Source of the DNA: JAAYUD01 sp963676865
GTDB lineage: Bacteria > Bacteroidota > Bacteroidia > Bacteroidales > Bacteroidaceae
Assembly (NCBI GenBank): GCA_963676865.2
Contig: CAXXSS010000001.1
Location: 62,001-126,000 of the forward strand
Direction: 5' to 3'
DNA length: 64,000 nt
Shown: one piece after another, positions 26,094-34,872 of the stretch
Numbering within the stretch: the stretch's first letter is position 1
How the letters are laid out: every line of letters begins with the position of its first letter
The notes under the pieces: model-generated
What the model saw: the letters and a program-made list of their open reading frames with translations, nothing else
The model's database searches: none
What the model was told of the DNA's origin: nothing
Position numbers and translations under genes: made by a program

Positions 26094-28265
26094 ATGAAAA
26101 GTTACTCAAAGTTTCTTCTTTTACTACTACTAATCGGAGTAAACGTATCTGCTCGTGCAGACGAAGGCATGTGGCTATTGCAGATCATGCAAGAACAACA
26201 CTCTATCGATATGATGAAAAAAGCCGGATTGAGGCTTGAAGCATCCGATATTTACAACCCCAACGGCATATCGCTGAAAGATGCGGTAGGCATATTCGGC
26301 GAAGGATGCACCGGAGAAATCATTTCGGGTGAAGGTCTGATTCTGACAAACCACCACTGCGGATATGAATCGATACAAGCGCTGAGCTCAGTAGATCACG
26401 ACTACCTGACCAATGGTTTCTGGTCAAAAGACAGGAAAGAAGAGCTGCCTGTAAATGGACTTCAATTTCGTTTTGTAGATAAAATAATAGATGTCACCGA
26501 TAGAGTAAATGCAGATATTAGGGCTAAAAAAGTAAGTGAATCCGAATCGATATCGGGATCGTATTGTGAAGGATTGGCTACGGAGTACAAGAATAAGAGC
26601 GAGTATAAGGATAAAAAATATATTGAAGCAGAAGTGTTGCCTTTCTATGCAGGCAACAGTTTCTACCTCATCTATTACAAAGTATATAGAGATGTGAGGA
26701 TGGTAGCCGCTCCTCCTTCGGCTATTGGCAAATTTGGTGGCGAAACAGATAACTGGATGTGGCCGCGACACACGGGCGACTTTTCGATGTTCCGCATCTA
26801 TGCCGACAAAAAAGGCGAACCGGCCGAATATAACGAGAAGAACATTCCACTCCAGACAAAGAAGCATCTTGCTATCTCTCTGAAAGGTGTGAACGAAGGC
26901 GACTATACGATGATCATGGGATTTCCGGGCAGTACGAGCCGCTATCTAACAGCAGCAGAAGTAAAAGACTGTATGGAAACGGATAATGTGCCACGCATAA
27001 AGGTTCGCGACGTGGTGTTGCGCGAACTGAAGAAGGCGATGAGCACCAACGATACCATCCGCATTCAGTATGCCGATATCTTTGCCAGTTCGAGCAACTA
27101 CTGGAAGAACTCTATCGGCATGAACAAAGCCATAATAGACAACCATGTGATAGAAACCAAAAGGCAAGAGGAAAAAGTATTTAAAGATTTTGCAAAAGAC
27201 AAGCCCGAATATCAAGGGGTGATTGAGGGAATAGACAAAGCCATTGAAGAATCGAAAAGTTTCAGATTTGCCAGCAATACTTTCTTCGAAGTATACCGTG
27301 GATGTCAATTCAACAAGATTACGACTAGCCTGCACGACCTAGTTGAAGTGAGAAAGGATATTGCCGAAAAGGATATAAAAGCACTAAAGAAACACATCAT
27401 CGACTTTGCTAGAGATTATGATTACATTCACAACAAAGACTATGATGACAGAGTAGAAAGAAAGATCATGAGAGCGACGTTGCCACTCTATGCACAAATG
27501 GTTCCGACCGATCAACGTCCCTTCTATTTCAAAACCATCGAATCAAAATATCATAACGATTTCGATAAATATGTAGACGATCTGTTTGACTCTTCTATTT
27601 TGGCAAACCGCAAAGCATTTGAAGCATTCGCTAAAAATCCAACAGTAGAGACATTAGATAATGACCAGGGATTGCAATATGCGGCTTCGATTCTCCTTTT
27701 TTCGTCAGATTTCTTGAACAATGAGGCCAATAATAAATATACCAGTGTACTGGACTCGCTACATAAGAAATACATTCGCGGACTATGCGAGATAAAACTC
27801 CCCTCCCCTTCTTATCCCGATGCCAATTTCACCATACGCCTGACATACGGCAATGTGAAATCGTACAACCCGAAAGATGGAGTAATGTGCCGTTACTACA
27901 CCACTACGGATGGTATTCTGGAGAAAGAGAATCCGAAAGATCCGGAATTTGTAGTTCCGGCAAAACTGAAGGAGCTCATTCAAAAGAAAGACTTCGGTAG
28001 CTATGCCATGCCCAACGGCGAAATGCCCGTCGCTTTCTTAACGACCAACGATATAACGGGCGGTAACTCGGGCAGTCCGGTGTTGAATAGCAAAGGCCAA
28101 CTGATAGGCGCCGCTTTTGATGGCAACTGGGAATCGCTGAGTGGCGATATAAACTTCGATAATAAACTGCAACGCTGTATCTGCGTTGATATCAAATACA
28201 TTCTTTTTGTTCTTGACAAACTGGGCGGATGCAACAATCTGATTAAAGAAATGACAATCGAATAA
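26094..28265 (+). CDS. S46-family dipeptidyl-peptidase, DPP7-type (tandem paralogue)
   Basis: 723-aa paralogue of the upstream gene with the same architecture: signal peptide, catalytic His in LTNHHCGY, Asp in RHTGDFSMFRIY, Ser659 in TGGNSGSPV and Gly677 at the specificity position. The N- and C-terminal catalytic lobes are nearly identical to the neighbour, while the helical middle part (about 370-540) has diverged, for example SFRFASNTFFEVYRGCQFN versus KFNYCVTTFSEIKRGSQFN. The helical domain lines the substrate pocket, so the two enzymes may differ in peptide preference (inference). Confidence 0.95.
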   Translation: MKSYSKFLLLLLLIGVNVSARADEGMWLLQIMQEQHSIDMMKKAGLRLEASDIYNPNGISLKDAVGIFGEGCTGEIISGEGLILTNHHCGYESIQALSSVDHDYLTNGFWSKDRKEELPVNGLQFRFVDKIIDVTDRVNADIRAKKVSESESISGSYCEGLATEYKNKSEYKDKKYIEAEVLPFYAGNSFYLIYYKVYRDVRMVAAPPSAIGKFGGETDNWMWPRHTGDFSMFRIYADKKGEPAEYNEKNIPLQTKKHLAISLKGVNEGDYTMIMGFPGSTSRYLTAAEVKDCMETDNVPRIKVRDVVLRELKKAMSTNDTIRIQYADIFASSSNYWKNSIGMNKAIIDNHVIETKRQEEKVFKDFAKDKPEYQGVIEGIDKAIEESKSFRFASNTFFEVYRGCQFNKITTSLHDLVEVRKDIAEKDIKALKKHIIDFARDYDYIHNKDYDDRVERKIMRATLPLYAQMVPTDQRPFYFKTIESKYHNDFDKYVDDLFDSSILANRKAFEAFAKNPTVETLDNDQGLQYAASILLFSSDFLNNEANNKYTSVLDSLHKKYIRGLCEIKLPSPSYPDANFTIRLTYGNVKSYNPKDGVMCRYYTTTDGILEKENPKDPEFVVPAKLKELIQKKDFGSYAMPNGEMPVAFLTTNDITGGNSGSPVLNSKGQLIGAAFDGNWESLSGDINFDNKLQRCICVDIKYILFVLDKLGGCNNLIKEMTIE

Positions 28266-28287
28266 AGATAGAGCAAAGATACGCTAT

Positions 28288-28338
28288 AAAAAAGAATACC
28301 CCTCGTTGCAACAAGTGCGACGAGGAGTATTCTTTTTA
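28288..28338. terminator. bidirectional terminator between S46 gene and permease
   Basis: Stem AAAAAGAATACCCCTCGT against ACGAGGAGTATTCTTTTT with one mismatch; A/T runs on both sides suit both convergent genes. Confidence 0.85.
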
Positions 28339-28385
28339 TATATTCTTAGCCGAGCCTTTTGACATCATAACAAAGGGCTAGCTTC

Positions 28386-29705
28386 TTAATCCTTCTCTTT
28401 GATCTGAATGAACATATTGGACAATATGGCTGTCAAGCCACCAGTTGTAATGCCCGACGAAAAGATGGTCTTAATAGTTTGAGGAGCATTCGCTAAAATA
28501 TCCGGAACCAACTCGACTCCCAATCCTAATGCCAAACTAACAGAGATAACAAGCGTCTCTTTGCGACCTATCTGCTGAGAGGAGATAATACGGATACCGG
28601 CCGATGCCACTGTGCCGAACATCAATACAGTAGCTCCACCCAACACAGCATCGGGCATAATAGAAAATACGGCACCAACGATGGGAAACAGTCCTAACAG
28701 CACCAAGAAACCGGCGATATAGTAACCTACATATCGGCTTGCAACGCCCGTGAGCTGAATGATGCCATTGTTTTGAGCAAAAATGGAATTGGGAAAAGCA
28801 TTGAACATACCGGAGATAAAAGAGTTGAGTCCGTCGGAAAAGACACCGCCCGATACTCTCTTCATATATTCTTCTCCCTCGACAGGCAGTCCTGAAATCA
28901 TGGAATTGGCAGTGATGTCTCCAGTAGCCTCAATGGCTGTAATGAGGTAGACTAATCCCAATCCGATAACCGAAGAGAAACTAATTTTTATTCCATATTT
29001 GAATGGCATAGGTACGTTGAAACTAAGCAAATTGGAGGTAGACAAACCGGACGTATCGACCTTACCAAAATAGAAAGCGACGAGATAGCCCAATATCAGT
29101 CCCAATATAATAGAACTCATTCGGAAGTATTTGTTTCTGGAACGATTGAAAAACAAAATACTTAAAAGGACAACTGCCGCAATCGTCAGATTCTGCCAAT
29201 TGCCAAAAGTTCCTGCTTTGATAGCTGCATGACCTCCACCACAAGAGATGACCCCTACTTTAATGAGGCTCAATCCGATGAGCAACACAACGGTGCCGGA
29301 TACGATGGGAGTAATAATCTTGCGTAAATACTTGAACGTTCGGCTCACAATCATTTCTACAGGAGCAGCAGCCATACACGAACCGAAAATAAGAGGTAAT
29401 CCACCTACCAAACCGGTAGCTATAATCGGACCGATAAATGAAAAGCTGGTGCCTTGCACACAGAGCAACCCGCAGCCACAGAAACCAAAACGGCGGCATT
29501 GGATAAACGTGGCGACTCCTGATGCGAAAAGAGACATCGAAATGAGAAAGCTGGTATGTTGCATATCGAGCTGCAAAGCATTGGCCACAATCAACGGAGG
29601 AGTAATAATCCCTACAAATATGGCAAGCAAATGTTGAAAGGCAGCGAAGAAGGCATCTTTGAATGGTGGTCTGTCTTCCAACTTATATATCAAATCGGAT
29701 TTCAT
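28386..29705 (-). CDS. NCS2 nucleobase (uracil/xanthine) permease
   Basis: 439-aa inner-membrane transporter of the NCS2/NAT family with about 14 hydrophobic segments. The signature QNNGIIQLTG and the TM8 acidic motif ITAIEATGDITA are present. It should import a purine or uracil base with protons. It begins 57 bp after a Tsx-like outer-membrane protein gene on the same strand, so the two probably supply the outer and inner steps of nucleobase uptake. A nucleosidase gene lies 1.4 kb away. Confidence 0.93.
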   Translation of the reverse strand: MKSDLIYKLEDRPPFKDAFFAAFQHLLAIFVGIITPPLIVANALQLDMQHTSFLISMSLFASGVATFIQCRRFGFCGCGLLCVQGTSFSFIGPIIATGLVGGLPLIFGSCMAAAPVEMIVSRTFKYLRKIITPIVSGTVVLLIGLSLIKVGVISCGGGHAAIKAGTFGNWQNLTIAAVVLLSILFFNRSRNKYFRMSSIILGLILGYLVAFYFGKVDTSGLSTSNLLSFNVPMPFKYGIKISFSSVIGLGLVYLITAIEATGDITANSMISGLPVEGEEYMKRVSGGVFSDGLNSFISGMFNAFPNSIFAQNNGIIQLTGVASRYVGYYIAGFLVLLGLFPIVGAVFSIMPDAVLGGATVLMFGTVASAGIRIISSQQIGRKETLVISVSLALGLGVELVPDILANAPQTIKTIFSSGITTGGLTAILSNMFIQIKEKD

Positions 29706-29762
29706 CGGCTATAATTTCTATTTTTAAATATCTGAAAACATGTATCTTGAAAACTCTATTCT

Positions 29763-30488
29763 CTATTTGAATGTCCACTTCACTGCAAGCGTGGGAATAG
29801 CGAAGAAGCCGTCGCGTCCTGCAAAATTGTAACTCATTTCGGTCTCTGAACCGATACTAAGATTAAAATCTTTGTCTACCCCTTTGAACTTATTCAAATT
29901 GACCCATACCTGAGGTTCTGAAATAAAAATAGCCATTCCGTGGTCATTGTGCTCTCTCCACAAATCGGCGAAGCCATCAAAAGTAAGCTTCCGATTGAAG
30001 AAATTGCAATACCACGTACCCGTTAGCTGGAAATTATTATACGAACGATAATATTGTCCCTGAATATACTTGTACATCGGAGTAACAGAAAAGCCCGCAG
30101 AATAATCTTTGTTATTCCACGTATATGTCAAACCCAACAAATAGGTATTACGGATATTGTATTCTTCGGGAACGTTCTTCACATTACCACCATCATACTC
30201 CAGATGAATAGAAACAGGCGATTTCCAGAACTTCAATTCGCGATCTATTTCCCAATAAGCCGATGCAACACCGTTGTGATTATAGTCCATATCAATAAAG
30301 AAATAGGTACTACCCCATTTGTCGGGAACAAAATCTTCGACTGTCGATGTCCATAAAGGACGTTTGCTCAAATCTTTATTATAAAGAGAACGACCAAAAT
30401 CATAATGCATCTGCACATTTTGAGCTGAAATACTACAAGAAATAAATAACGCGAATAACAAGTAACAAGGAAATAGCTTTTTATACAT
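29763..30488 (-). CDS. DUF5020 outer-membrane protein (Tsx-like channel)
   Basis: About 241-aa exported beta-barrel protein: signal peptide (LFALFISCSISAQ), alternating amphipathic strands, a HYDFGRSLY opening, and C-terminal strand IPTLAVKWTFK. It belongs to DUF5020, related to nucleoside-specific Tsx porins. I start it at 30488 (MYKKLF; 30491 also possible) because a -7 box at 30519-30526 makes the longer frame from 30521 untranslatable. It is first in an operon with the nucleobase permease, which supports a role in nucleoside/base entry. Confidence 0.87.
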   Translation of the reverse strand: MYKKLFPCYLLFALFISCSISAQNVQMHYDFGRSLYNKDLSKRPLWTSTVEDFVPDKWGSTYFFIDMDYNHNGVASAYWEIDRELKFWKSPVSIHLEYDGGNVKNVPEEYNIRNTYLLGLTYTWNNKDYSAGFSVTPMYKYIQGQYYRSYNNFQLTGTWYCNFFNRKLTFDGFADLWREHNDHGMAIFISEPQVWVNLNKFKGVDKDFNLSIGSETEMSYNFAGRDGFFAIPTLAVKWTFK

Positions 30489-30518
30489 CATTAGATTCAT
30501 TAATATTAATAATGACTG

Positions 30519-30526
30519 CAAAGGTA
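30519..30526 (-). promoter_or_regulatory. -7 box for the DUF5020-permease operon
   Basis: TACCTTTG on the minus strand, followed by CAG, about 30 bp before the chosen start. Confidence 0.6.
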
Positions 30527-30547
30527 TACAAAAAGATTAAAAAAACT

Positions 30548-30555
30548 TATCTTTG
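30548..30555 (+). promoter_or_regulatory. -7 box very close to the glycosylase start
   Basis: TATCTTTG lies only 8 bp before the ATG at 30564, so the mRNA should have almost no leader. Confidence 0.6.
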
Positions 30556-30563
30556 CACAAAAA

Positions 30564-31157
30564 ATGAACGAATATCCTATAGAATTTCACCCACTGCAAC
30601 CCTTTCTACCTTCGGGTGCACGGCTACTAATGTTGGGTAGTTTTCCTCCTCCACGCCAACGTTGGTCAATGGACTTTTATTATCCTAATTTTAACAATGA
30701 CATGTGGCGTATCTTCGGATACCTGTTTTTCAACGACAAAAATCATTTCATCTTGCCGGAACAAAAGAAATTTGATCGCGAGAAATTGATAGAATTCCTC
30801 AGTGAAAAAGGAATAGCCCTGTATGACACGGCATGCGCCGTACGTCGATTGAAAAATAATGCATCAGATCAATTTCTGGAAATAGAGCAATACACGGATG
30901 TGAAAGTCCTGCTGCAACAAATGCCTCTATGCAACGCGATTGTTACAACCGGACAGAAAGCCACTCAAACACTTTGCACGCAATTCGAAGTGCAAGTGCC
31001 GGAAGTAGGTGGAAGTGCCGAGACATTCTTTGCCAACCGACACATCATCCTCTACAGAATGCCTTCGTCGTCGAGAGCCTATCCCATGAAAATAGAACTG
31101 AAAGCACTCTCGTACAAACAAATGCTTGAAGAACTGACCATTCTCTCGAAAGATTAA
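30564..31157 (+). CDS. uracil-DNA glycosylase family protein
   Basis: 197-aa protein of the UDG superfamily, closest in look to the mismatch-specific/SMUG2-like group: an active-site strand LLMLGSFPPPRQRWSMDFYY, PNFNNDMWRIFG, a DTACAVRRLKNNASD segment, and a late IILYRMPSSSRAY that replaces the usual HPS loop. Family members remove uracil or mismatched bases from DNA. It overlaps the convergent nucleosidase gene by 4 bp. The promoter box 8 bp upstream suggests a leaderless mRNA. Confidence 0.85.
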   Translation: MNEYPIEFHPLQPFLPSGARLLMLGSFPPPRQRWSMDFYYPNFNNDMWRIFGYLFFNDKNHFILPEQKKFDREKLIEFLSEKGIALYDTACAVRRLKNNASDQFLEIEQYTDVKVLLQQMPLCNAIVTTGQKATQTLCTQFEVQVPEVGGSAETFFANRHIILYRMPSSSRAYPMKIELKALSYKQMLEELTILSKD

Positions 31158-31723
31158 AATGTTTTGGGCGAATTGTCAAAAAATGTGCGAAGGGCACTCA
31201 CGGCATCCTTTAGTTTATCTTGCCATATCTCAACGGAATTCTGCCCCACAATATCGGTTACATATTTGACGGCAACAAAAGGCACCTTCATCGACTGGCA
31301 GACAAAAGCCTGAGCATAAGCCTCCATATCGATCACATCGCCGGCGACATCTTCATGTTCCGTCAGAAAGGTATCACCCGTATTGCATATACCTTTATTA
31401 TTATATAAGCAAGAAGGAATGAAGTCCAACGCATCTTCCGTTAATTCTATTTCGTAAGAGACGCCATAATCTTTCAGCTTTTGCATATCCCGATCAATAA
31501 AATGACGACAAACAAAAATATCTCCCACTTTATGATGCAACGTTCCTGCCGTACCTACATTTATAACCAAATCCGGATGTTGCACACGAATTGCCTCTGC
31601 CAGATAGTAAGCCGATTTCGTTTTACCCAATCCAGTCAACAAATGACCTATTTCTGCTGAGGGCCAATCTATTTGAACAAACTCTTCTCGAGTTGCACAA
31701 GTCACAATAATCTTTTTCATCAT
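31154..31723 (-). CDS. nucleosidase / phosphorylase-superfamily protein
   Basis: 189-aa PNP/UDP-phosphorylase superfamily member similar to MTA/SAH nucleosidases. It shows VINVGTAGTLHHKVGDIFVC near the middle, GDTFL, and the conserved nucleoside-binding VIDMEAYAQAFVC, with a C-terminal Asp-containing KYVTDIVGQ. It is shorter than typical MtnN (about 230 aa). It should split a nucleoside into base and sugar. The 3' end overlaps the convergent glycosylase gene by 4 bp. Confidence 0.85.
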   Translation of the reverse strand: MMKKIIVTCATREEFVQIDWPSAEIGHLLTGLGKTKSAYYLAEAIRVQHPDLVINVGTAGTLHHKVGDIFVCRHFIDRDMQKLKDYGVSYEIELTEDALDFIPSCLYNNKGICNTGDTFLTEHEDVAGDVIDMEAYAQAFVCQSMKVPFVAVKYVTDIVGQNSVEIWQDKLKDAVSALRTFFDNSPKTF

Positions 31724-31724
31724 A

Positions 31725-31732
31725 CAAAAGTA
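31725..31732 (-). promoter_or_regulatory. -7 box abutting the nucleosidase start
   Basis: TACTTTTG on the minus strand ends 1 bp before the ATG at 31723, implying a leaderless mRNA or use of the second Met (31720). Confidence 0.5.
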
Positions 31733-31817
31733 AACAGACTTTGAAATACAGCAAACAAAAAATAAGTTTTTATGATTAAATTTTAAAGAAAAGCTTTTGT
31801 AGTTTACAGATAAATCG

Positions 31818-31825
31818 TACTTTTG
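31818..31825 (+). promoter_or_regulatory. -7 box for the coiled-coil/zapA operon
   Basis: TACTTTTG, 20 bp before the ATG at 31846. It rules out the GTG at 31825 as the start. Confidence 0.6.
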
Positions 31826-31845
31826 TGAGGAAATTAGGTGTAGTA

Positions 31846-32139
31846 ATGACAGAAGATCAAAAGAAACAACTTAACATTTTCGAGACTCGACTTCATCGAC
31901 TATTATATCTATGCGATGAGTTGAAGAAAAGAAATGCTGATTTGTCTACAAATTTGGATATGGAGACCAAAAGAAATGAGACATTGACAGTTGAGCTGGA
32001 GAATCTAAAGAAAGACTATGCCAATTTAAAAACCGCGACAGTAATTAGTCTAAGGACGCAAGACGTTAAGGACTCAAAAAAGCGGTTGTCTAACATAGTG
32101 CGTGAAATCGACAAATGCATCGCTTTAATGAACGAATAA
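31846..32139 (+). CDS. small coiled-coil protein upstream of zapA
   Basis: 97-aa protein, almost wholly alpha-helical, with a heptad-rich N-terminal two-thirds (NIFETRLHRLLYLCDELKKR, then LTVELENLKKDYANLK) and a C-terminal helix SNIVREIDKCIALMNE. It is directly upstream of zapA in Bacteroidota. By position and shape it could be the ZapB-like partner that links ZapA to the Z ring, but no sequence signature proves this. The start is placed at 31846, after the promoter box. Confidence 0.8.
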   Translation: MTEDQKKQLNIFETRLHRLLYLCDELKKRNADLSTNLDMETKRNETLTVELENLKKDYANLKTATVISLRTQDVKDSKKRLSNIVREIDKCIALMNE

Positions 32140-32153
32140 TAAAAGAGAGGTGT

Positions 32154-32447
32154 ATGAACGATAAATTGACAATAAACTTGTCCATAGGCGGTTATAGTTT
32201 TCCTGTAAGCATCGACCGAAAAGACGAAGAGCTGGTGAGAGCTGCTGCCAAACAAGTTGAAACAAGGTATAATAAATTTCGGGCGCATTTTGAAGTGACG
32301 CCTTTTCAAGCTATGACAATGGCTGCATATCAGTCTGCTGTCAATGAATTTGAAGGAAAGACGATGAATGACACCGAACCCTATTCTACCAGAATAAAAG
32401 GACTGAGCGAATTGTTGGAAGAATATATCCAAAAAACAGAACAATAA
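32154..32447 (+). CDS. zapA: cell division protein ZapA
   Basis: 97-aa FtsZ-ring stabiliser. The N-terminal beta-alpha domain (LTINLSIGGYSFPVSIDRKDEE) leads into AAKQVETRYNKFR, and the C-terminal long coiled-coil helix ends KGLSELLEEYIQKTEQ. It promotes bundling of FtsZ filaments at the division site. AGAGAGG lies before the ATG at 32154, which is better than the longer frame from 32115, which overlaps the upstream gene. Confidence 0.93.
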   Translation: MNDKLTINLSIGGYSFPVSIDRKDEELVRAAAKQVETRYNKFRAHFEVTPFQAMTMAAYQSAVNEFEGKTMNDTEPYSTRIKGLSELLEEYIQKTEQ

Positions 32448-32474
32448 CCGCTCTTGTTACATTTTAGAATTCTA

Positions 32475-32529
32475 CGCACTGCATAGACATGAGGGAAGTA
32501 TTTCCTTTTTGTAGGGCAGTGCGCTTTTT
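32475..32529 (+). terminator. hairpin between zapA and rny
   Basis: CGCACTGC (32475-32482) pairs with GCAGTGCG (32516-32523), followed by CTTTTTA. The 33-nt loop holds a small inner GGAA...TTCC stem. It could be a terminator/attenuator or the 3' end of a short RNA. Confidence 0.6.
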
Positions 32530-32551
32530 ATATATATAAAATTTAAATGAA

Positions 32552-34084
32552 ATGTTAGTATCAATATTAGCTTTCGGTTGTTTCGTCGTGGGGGGCGTTA
32601 TAGCTTATCTGATTTTCAGATATATTCTTAAGTCAAAATACAACAGCGTTTTAGCAGAAGCTGAAAGTGCTGCCGAAGTGATAAAGAAGAATAAATTACT
32701 CGAAGTAAAGGAGAAATTCCTTAATAAAAAAGCGGAACTTGAAAAGGAGGTTGCCATTCGCAATCAGAAGATTCAGCAAATGGAAAACCGTCTCCGCCAA
32801 CGTGAAATGGTAATCGAACAACGCCATGAAGATGTTCAACGCCGTAAAACAGAGTTGGAACAAGACAAAGCGAAGTTGGACAGCAACATCTCATTGGCAA
32901 ACAAGAAACGTGAAGAGCTCGAGAAACTTCAACAAGAAGAAATTGAGAAACTGCAAGTCATCTCAGGATTGTCTGCCGAAGAAGCAAAAGAACACTTGGT
33001 AGAAAATTTGAAAGAAGAAGCAAAAACTCAAGCACAGTCGTATATCAATGATATTATGGACGATGCAAAAATGACTGCGAGCAAAGAAGCAAAGCGAGTT
33101 GTTATCCAATCCATACAGAGAGTGGCGACCGAAACAGCAATCGAAAATTCTGTCACGGTATTCCATATAGATTCCGACGAAGTTAAAGGACGTATCATCG
33201 GTCGCGAAGGTCGCAATATACGTGCCATCGAAGCTGCTACCGGTGTAGAAATCATTGTTGATGACACTCCCGAAGCAATCGTTATCTCGGCATTCGACCC
33301 AGTACGCCGCGAAATAGCCCGCCTAGCCCTTCACCAATTGGTAGCCGACGGACGTATTCATCCGGCTCGTATAGAAGAAGTCGTTACCAAAGTAAGGAAA
33401 CAAGTAGAAGAAGAAATAATCGAAACCGGTAAACGCACGACTATCGACTTGGGTATACATGGTCTTCACCCCGATTTGATTCGTATCATCGGTAAGATGA
33501 AATATCGTTCTTCATACGGACAGAATCTTTTGCAACACGCTCGCGAGACAGCCAACCTCTGTGCAGTGATGGCATCCGAATTGGGATTGAATCCGAAAAA
33601 AGCTCGTCGTGCAGGTTTGCTGCATGATATAGGCAAAGTGCCTGATGAGGAACCGGAATTGCCGCACGCACTACTTGGTATGAAATTGGCTGAAAAATAT
33701 AAAGAGAAACCAGATATTTGCAATGCTATTGGCGCCCATCACGACGAGGTAGAAATGACCACATTACTTGCTCCAATAGTACAAGTTTGTGATGCCATCT
33801 CGGGAGCACGCCCAGGTGCCCGTCGCGAAATAGTAGAAGCCTATATCAAACGTCTCAACGATCTGGAGCAATTGGCAATGTCTTATCCTGGCGTTACAAA
33901 GACCTACGCTATTCAAGCAGGACGTGAACTCCGCGTCATTGTAGGAGCAGATAAGATAGACGATACACAAACAGAAAGCCTATCAACAGAGATCGCTAAA
34001 AAGATTCAAGACGAACTTACCTATCCGGGACAGGTGAAGATTACTGTAATTCGTGAGACCCGTGCAGTAAGCTATGCCAAATAA
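32552..34084 (+). CDS. rny: ribonuclease Y
   Basis: 510-aa membrane-anchored endoribonuclease that starts mRNA decay. The N-terminal TM helix (about residues 3-24) is followed by a long coiled coil (25-195), a KH RNA-binding domain (about 200-265, with VKGRIIGREGRNIRAIE), and an HD domain with the metal-binding pair His358-Asp359 in LLHDIGKVPDEEPELPHAL and AIGAHHDE. The C-terminus has VCDAISGARPGARRE, diagnostic for RNase Y, and the length is normal. It follows zapA by about 100 bp and ends in a strong terminator. Confidence 0.97.
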   Translation: MLVSILAFGCFVVGGVIAYLIFRYILKSKYNSVLAEAESAAEVIKKNKLLEVKEKFLNKKAELEKEVAIRNQKIQQMENRLRQREMVIEQRHEDVQRRKTELEQDKAKLDSNISLANKKREELEKLQQEEIEKLQVISGLSAEEAKEHLVENLKEEAKTQAQSYINDIMDDAKMTASKEAKRVVIQSIQRVATETAIENSVTVFHIDSDEVKGRIIGREGRNIRAIEAATGVEIIVDDTPEAIVISAFDPVRREIARLALHQLVADGRIHPARIEEVVTKVRKQVEEEIIETGKRTTIDLGIHGLHPDLIRIIGKMKYRSSYGQNLLQHARETANLCAVMASELGLNPKKARRAGLLHDIGKVPDEEPELPHALLGMKLAEKYKEKPDICNAIGAHHDEVEMTTLLAPIVQVCDAISGARPGARREIVEAYIKRLNDLEQLAMSYPGVTKTYAIQAGRELRVIVGADKIDDTQTESLSTEIAKKIQDELTYPGQVKITVIRETRAVSYAK

Positions 34085-34150
34085 GTAAGTTTGATATAAC
34101 CATCACCCCATTATAAAGAGGGTGATATATAAAAGAATATTCTTGTTATA

Positions 34151-34191
34151 AGTATAACCCTCGTTACACATGCTGTAACGAGGGTTATACT
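34151..34191 (+). terminator. strong hairpin after rny
   Basis: Perfect 18-bp stem AGTATAACCCTCGTTACA (34151-34168) with 34174-34191 and the 5-nt loop CATGC, followed by TTATAT. Confidence 0.85.
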
Positions 34192-34443
34192 TTATATAAA
34201 ACGTTTTAATAGAGCACCCTTATCACTATTCTAGTTTATAGATCGGGGATTAATACACCCAAACCCAGCCTCCTGAAACAATTTCATGTAGAAAGATCCA
34301 TAAAACAAGCAAACTCGAGGACTTAATGTTAAAAATAATTTCAAATAGACCTATAGCGCAAAAGGAAAGCTCCTCAAATGTTAAACATTATTTATTCATA
34401 GCAAGTTTTTATGTTATAAAACATATAAATGAAAGAAAGTCCT
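34192..34443. other. intergenic, nothing recognised
   Basis: No reading frame, repeat or RNA signature was found between the rny terminator and the next promoter. Confidence 0.5.
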
Positions 34444-34451
34444 TATCTTTG
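34444..34451 (+). promoter_or_regulatory. -7 box for the 43-aa gene
   Basis: TATCTTTG followed by CACCG, about 70 nt before the small ORF. The leader contains a hairpin (ATCTCC / GGAGAT, 34483-34501) just upstream of the ribosome-binding site. Confidence 0.65.
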
Positions 34452-34523
34452 CACCGTAATAAAAAGATATAAGATAACAGAATCTCCAAAACGTGGAGAT
34501 ATTAAAAAAGGAGAAAAACGATT

Positions 34524-34655
34524 ATGAGAAAAATTATGAATGACGAAATTAAGATGTTGCAATACCGTATTCAACGCTTTCAAGCAATGGGCAACGGTGT
34601 AATGTGCCAAACCTTAAAAGGTCAATTGAAAAAGCTGCTCGAAGAGCAAGCTTAA
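34524..34655 (+). CDS. 43-aa conserved-looking small protein
   Basis: A short gene with all the parts: promoter box at 34444, an AAGGAG ribosome-binding site 11 bp before the ATG at 34524, and a good terminator 30 bp after the stop. The protein is one amphipathic helix or two (MRKIMNDEIKMLQYRIQRFQ, then AMGNGVMCQTLKGQLKKLLE, EQA), with no membrane segment. An alternative start is the second Met (MNDEIK, 34536). Function unknown. The leader hairpin could regulate its translation. Confidence 0.75.
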   Translation: MRKIMNDEIKMLQYRIQRFQAMGNGVMCQTLKGQLKKLLEEQA

Positions 34656-34684
34656 TTCTGAAAACAACAAAAATTAAATATAAT

Positions 34685-34716
34685 AACAGAACCACATTTC
34701 CGGTTCTGTTTTTTTA
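34685..34716 (+). terminator. intrinsic terminator after the 43-aa gene
   Basis: 9-bp stem AACAGAACC / GGTTCTGTT with an 8-nt loop and a run of eight T's. Confidence 0.9.
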
Positions 34717-34872
34717 TTGCCATAACCGAAACAGTTAATGCCCATATGTTTTGAAAAGAACTTAAGGACATCAACAATATTAGGTCCTTGTAATTTGCAT
34801 ACGATGTATTTACGTCTTGTTCTAATTCGATTTACATTCGAACGGTGAGACAGTAGCGAAGACTATAACTGA

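Noticed and set aside
32450..32545. 6S RNA gene between zapA and rny
   Set aside because: The gap is about 100 bp, too short for a typical 6S RNA of about 190 nt, and no open-bubble structure could be drawn.
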